Source: Epiperipatus broadwayi
Taxonomy: Eukaryota; Onychophora; Udeonychophora; Euonychophora; Peripatidae
Direction: 5' to 3'
Assembly: GCA_028023455.1 (NCBI GenBank)
Contig: JAQFVV010000257.1
Coordinates: 186,001 to 250,000 of the forward strand
Length of the DNA: 64,000 nucleotides
Numbering within the stretch: position 1 is the first letter of the stretch; every line of letters begins with the position of its first letter. This document shows positions 60,236 to 64,000 of this stretch, one piece after another. A model generated the notes under the pieces. That model saw only the letters and a program-made list of their open reading frames with translations, searched no databases and was not told the origin of the DNA. Made by a program: the position numbers and the translations under genes.

Positions 60236-60371
60236 TTCTATATAATTACATATGATTTACATATTTAATTATTTCTCATAGAAAACATATTTATAGAATG
60301 AATAATTCAAAATATGTTAATAAGATAATTCATAGATAAGTATATGAAATATCTATTGACTGTTGCCTTTG

Positions 60372-60475
60372 GCAGGATGACTCAGTTGGTTAAAATGTTA
60401 CCTTAAAATTCAATACTCAAAAGTATCTAATGGTTCAGATTCAATTCCCATGCTAGTACTGTCACTGGTCAGGCA
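60372..60475 (+). repeat. second tRNA-like SINE relic
   Basis: GATGACTCAGTTGGTTAAAA resembles box A of a tRNA, and GGTTCAGATTCAATTCCC (60432-60449) matches box B closely. The spacing of about 55 bp is within range. The tail is not delimited and the family differs from the SINE at 7043. Confidence 0.45.
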
Positions 60476-60479
60476 CCCA

Positions 60480-61379
60480 AAGAAGAGGGGAGAATAATAT
60501 CTCTTGAAGCATGCATATACTAATCGGTGTGGTATTATTAACAGTTGAATATATTTGGAATATTTAAATAAAGTTAAATTTTTCTAAAAACATTCAACAC
60601 TCATATTAGACAATGGAAATAGTCCAACATATAAATACAAATAAAACACTATCATCACAAACAGTCAGAAAAATAATTCACAAGCTAGATTCCCAGAGAA
60701 TTATTCAAACAAACTTGTAAATATCACCCACCCTTTTGTTATATCAATGCCAATCTATTTTGTAAAATAAAAAAAATTATCTAATTTGTGAATTATTTTA
60801 GTAACATATTAGGACTTGTTTGTTCCATGAATAGATTTATATTCTCAGCATAACATATTTGATAAACTTTATAATTATTTATATGTTCATTAAAGTCATT
60901 AGAATATTATAGAAAACTGTAAATCTCTCACAAAGACGATTAATTTTATATAAAAGTCATTAAATCTATTTGTTAAATATGGCATGCACTTTATATTTTT
61001 ATATGCAAGAATGTAGATAATCTTTGCTCATATTATTTATGTTGTTATTTATATTTTTCTTTATTTCTGGTGATTTTATCCTTTGCCAAGAACAGCCATT
61101 AAATAATTGAGGCTTTTCTGTAAACTGACACAATAAAGATATTTTCTCATTAGCATCATTAGTTGTCACTCATAAATAAGTATAAGTATTTTAACAATAT
61201 TGAAGTATAAAGAATAAAAAGTTAAAGATAAGCTTTATGATACTTATACAAACTAATTTGTGAATAACATGTTCACACATATTACCTGCTGGTCTTTTGG
61301 ACTATTTATTTGTCATCTTTTAGCTTTTTAAGTTCTTCTGAGCTGAATTTTTTTTTAAAAAGTTCAACATTTTGGTTAA
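60480..61379. other. AT-rich stretch without recognised features
   Basis: It may include the 3' untranslated part of the minus-strand LINE that follows. No motif. Confidence 0.4.
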
Positions 61380-62310
61380 TTGTTCCTTACATTCTTTCAG
61401 TAATAATATCTTTCCAGTGAAAGCATCATTAATGTAATCATTAGTGCACCCCACCAGAATAGTTTTAAAATGATCTTTATAACATAAATGGGATATATTT
61501 CTTCCCTAAAACACATGATCATATTAACAATAAAATACTTTTTTTAAAGAAATCTATTATAGCTTGTTTGTTTTACATTTCAAATAATTGAAATTGTACT
61601 ATTAGTACATTTAATAACATATCTAGCAAGTTGAAAAATATACCAGTAGGTTTTACTATCTTTCTATTCTATATTTATTGTCTCAAGAAACTTTTTCAAG
61701 TGAAATTTTTCCAGTGTCATCTTTGTGTTATATCAATAGAGAATCAATCACTTTCACACAATAAACAATAGGTGAGGTAGTTATGTTATTATGGTGAAAT
61801 GAATCATTTGGTTTCTTAAATGTAGCATCTGCACACTTGAGGTGTTGTGTTTCATCTGAACATCACATCCCCTTCAACTGGAAAAAAAGCCATCAATATA
61901 GTTGTATTGATTCACACATTCATCAAATTGAAAAGTTGTTGATTTTTTTTCCATATTACTATTTGATAAAATGCTTAAGTTTTTGAACACTATCTATTAA
62001 ATTTTAGCTATTACTGATTATACTCAAAACATTAACAACATTTGATAGATCTTTATTTGAATTGGCATTAATAATAATCTCTTGAGTTACTATAAATCTA
62101 CCACAAAGAGAAGAGTTTTTGTTTTTGGTTTAAAACAATTCAAATTTTAGGAAACTATAATTGTCTAAAAGACTACTGTCATAAAAATAAAAGCAATGTC
62201 AGAACTTCTTCACATTTCTGTTTAAAATCAATTTTCATTTCAAGTTATTAAGATTTTTCACCAAGGATAATAAGTTTTTCATTCTGTTACATAAAGCATA
62301 CATTATTTCA
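61380..62310 (-). pseudogene. decayed non-LTR retrotransposon, LINE family B copy 2
   Basis: Minus-strand reading gives, from 62310 down, a KNLLSLVKN...LEMKIDFKQK segment (the GVKQGC region), then LDNYSFLKFELF with KTKT residues (the FNLRRFxAKTK block near 62120), and at the far end CYKDHFKTILVGCTNDYINDA (61420-61480). That last block is the RYKDxLK segment that closes LINE proteins of this type. Frames change and stops are frequent. The same blocks occur at 24430-24840. Confidence 0.55.
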
Positions 62311-64000
62311 TTTGGACAATTAGCTAATTTTTCTACAGATTTTTTGTTTGAGTATTGAATAAATTAATAAAATCAATATATAAATTACACTTTTGCTTAT
62401 TTCATATTTTTTTGCATTTTTCTGACAATAAAATCATGTCTGCATTGCTTTATAATTTTATAAATTCATATTTGAATATCTAGTAGCCACTTATCTATAA
62501 CTAGAAGCATAAAATCCTTAAAAAGCACTTTTGATGCATCAGGTAGCAATGATTTTTCATAAAAGTTATTGCTGGATTTTTTAAAATCCTTTTTATTAAT
62601 AAATTGGAACAATAGAAATCTTTAATGTTCAAATGACATTTCAACATGTTTGCAATTAACTCATTACTACTCTAATTTATAACTTCTCTAAATATCTTAT
62701 CAGAATCTGAAGTTCTTTCGTTTTTAAATTAAGTTGGATTTATCATCAGAAACTCAAAAAATAAACAAAATATTTTTTCTACCTTTTAGAAACATTAACA
62801 TCATCATATGAGAGTGCCCACCCATAGATATAATAGGATTATATTGTTTTGAAAGTTCATAGTTTCTTTTATTATATCAAAAATGATCTAAATTGATAAT
62901 GACCATATCTCCTTTGCCTACTTAACTCACCAGCCTTTTTTTGTACTTTTTGTCAGGCATAGAATTTTTACTTTTAAATTTATATCTTAGGCATGAAGTT
63001 CACCTTCAATTTATTATTTTACCAAATAAAGAATGCCATTGTTATCTTTGGATAAAGTCATTAATAATAAAATATCGTCAGTAAAACAGTCAAGATTCTG
63101 TTTTTTTAGTGAATCTAAAATTAGACTCACTTGTAATCACAAAACCTCATTTAAAAAGATTTTAAACCTCAGCAATTTGACAACTAGAAAATTCAAATTG
63201 GGAATAGTAACAATTATTAGCTGTTGAAATTTATCATGTATAATAGTTGTTTTTATGACTAAGCATCAAATTTCTTGCTTGTTTAATTTATGCTTTAATG
63301 CATGTTTAATTTATGTTTTAATGCAAATAAAATTAAACCTTAGATTGACTAATCTTTAGTGATCATTTATTATATTTTTCTTTTTCACTTTTTTGCTACT
63401 AACTATAATGTAAATCGTAATATGTCATTGTTTTAAATGTTAATATATCCAAAGAAATTTATAGTGATTTATATATATATATATACAATGTGTTTATGAT
63501 AAACAATACATGTGCACATAAAAATTTAATAACTGCAGATCATTTGAATTTGCACAATCAATACCAGGTTTTTTAATGACTTGGGGCTAAAGATTAATGT
63601 TTGTACCAAATACATGCATTAAAATGTCCAAGAAGAAAAAGTCATTTTTTATTGCGTTATAATAGCACTATTCAACAAGAATAAATGTTTTGGTACTTTC
63701 TTAATCTAATATTGGTGGAAACTGACAAAATTTGCTCGAGTATCATTGTTCATCCAATAATATAGCTTTTCATTGATACATATAAAAATGTCAAAAATAG
63801 AAGATAGCAAATTTTTGATTTCACATAAAATGTAGCATAATGGAATCATCTTTCATTTAATGATCTGTTCACCCAAGAAAATGAAATTGGTCTACCTTTC
63901 CAATCAAACTTTCTTTCTATGTAAAATGAGTTTAAGAACAGTTATATCAGTCTGAAATTATGAAAGATTTAGCATTATTCTTTTATTAAAATCATGAAAT
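62311..64000. other. AT-rich stretch, probably more of the LINE family B relic
   Basis: A minus-strand piece near 63040-63105 reads CFTDDILLLM, similar to a reverse transcriptase FxDD box but out of order for this LINE. A 21-bp tandem duplication (GTTTAATTTATG-TTTAATGCA) occurs at 63280-63322. Nothing else is supported. Confidence 0.3.

Noticed and set aside
59965-60255. 96-codon open frame
   Set aside because: It falls inside a foldback element and its two halves are inverted copies of each other.
63040-63105. Minus-strand CFTDDILLLM as a reverse transcriptase active site
   Set aside because: It lies upstream of the GVKQ block of LINE family B, where the catalytic DD should not be, and has no supporting neighbours.

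Overview
This window is non-coding nuclear DNA from an animal with a very AT-rich genome. The reasons are long tracts of A/T with simple repeats, tRNA-derived SINEs with target-site duplications, non-LTR retrotransposons of the apurinic endonuclease (APE) type, Penelope-like elements (PLEs) with GIY-YIG endonucleases, a Ty3/gypsy-type LTR element, and one exon with clean splice sites. I see no bacterial genes, operons or CRISPR arrays. The species cannot be fixed from sequence alone; an invertebrate is likely.

Layout. 1-4.2 kb: a candidate solo LTR (368-2555), then two 0.3 kb direct repeats carrying a hammerhead-ribozyme-like motif. 4.2-4.4 kb: a probable last coding exon on the minus strand with a nearby poly(A) signal. 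7.0 kb: a SINE. 9.3-11.3 kb: a heavily decayed LINE (family A). 11.64-11.78 kb: a 44-codon exon on the plus strand that strongly resembles the VPS9 domain of ANKRD27/VARP, the best host-gene evidence in the window. 12-33 kb: mostly unremarkable AT-rich DNA with foldback elements, LINE remnants (24.2-24.9 kb), degenerate tandem repeats and two SINEs. 33.6-36.3 kb: a short LTR retrotransposon with 174-bp LTRs, in which gag and protease are followed by a long coiled-coil sequence of unknown origin in place of reverse transcriptase, RNase H and most of integrase. 38.2-38.6 kb: a foldback repeat. 40.5-43.5 kb: two PLE remnants, the second a compact element with near-identical inverted arms. 44.1-46.8 kb: a better-preserved LINE family A copy. 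47.8-48.2 kb: an uninterrupted (TTA)121 array. 55.3-56.7 kb: a PLE remnant on the minus strand, joined head-to-head with an inverted copy of its own 3' part. 56.9-64 kb: a truncated SINE, foldbacks and a decayed LINE (family B) on the minus strand.

How the parts relate. The SINEs carry polymerase III box A and B sequences and 9-15 bp target-site duplications, so they were mobilised by LINE machinery. PLE remnants have hammerhead-like motifs where that family is known to carry them. All mobile-element ORFs here carry frameshifts or stops except the gag-protease-coiled-coil ORF, which stays open for 579 codons. The most notable object is that chimeric LTR element: its layout is what one expects after a retroelement has captured a cellular transcript and lost its own pol.
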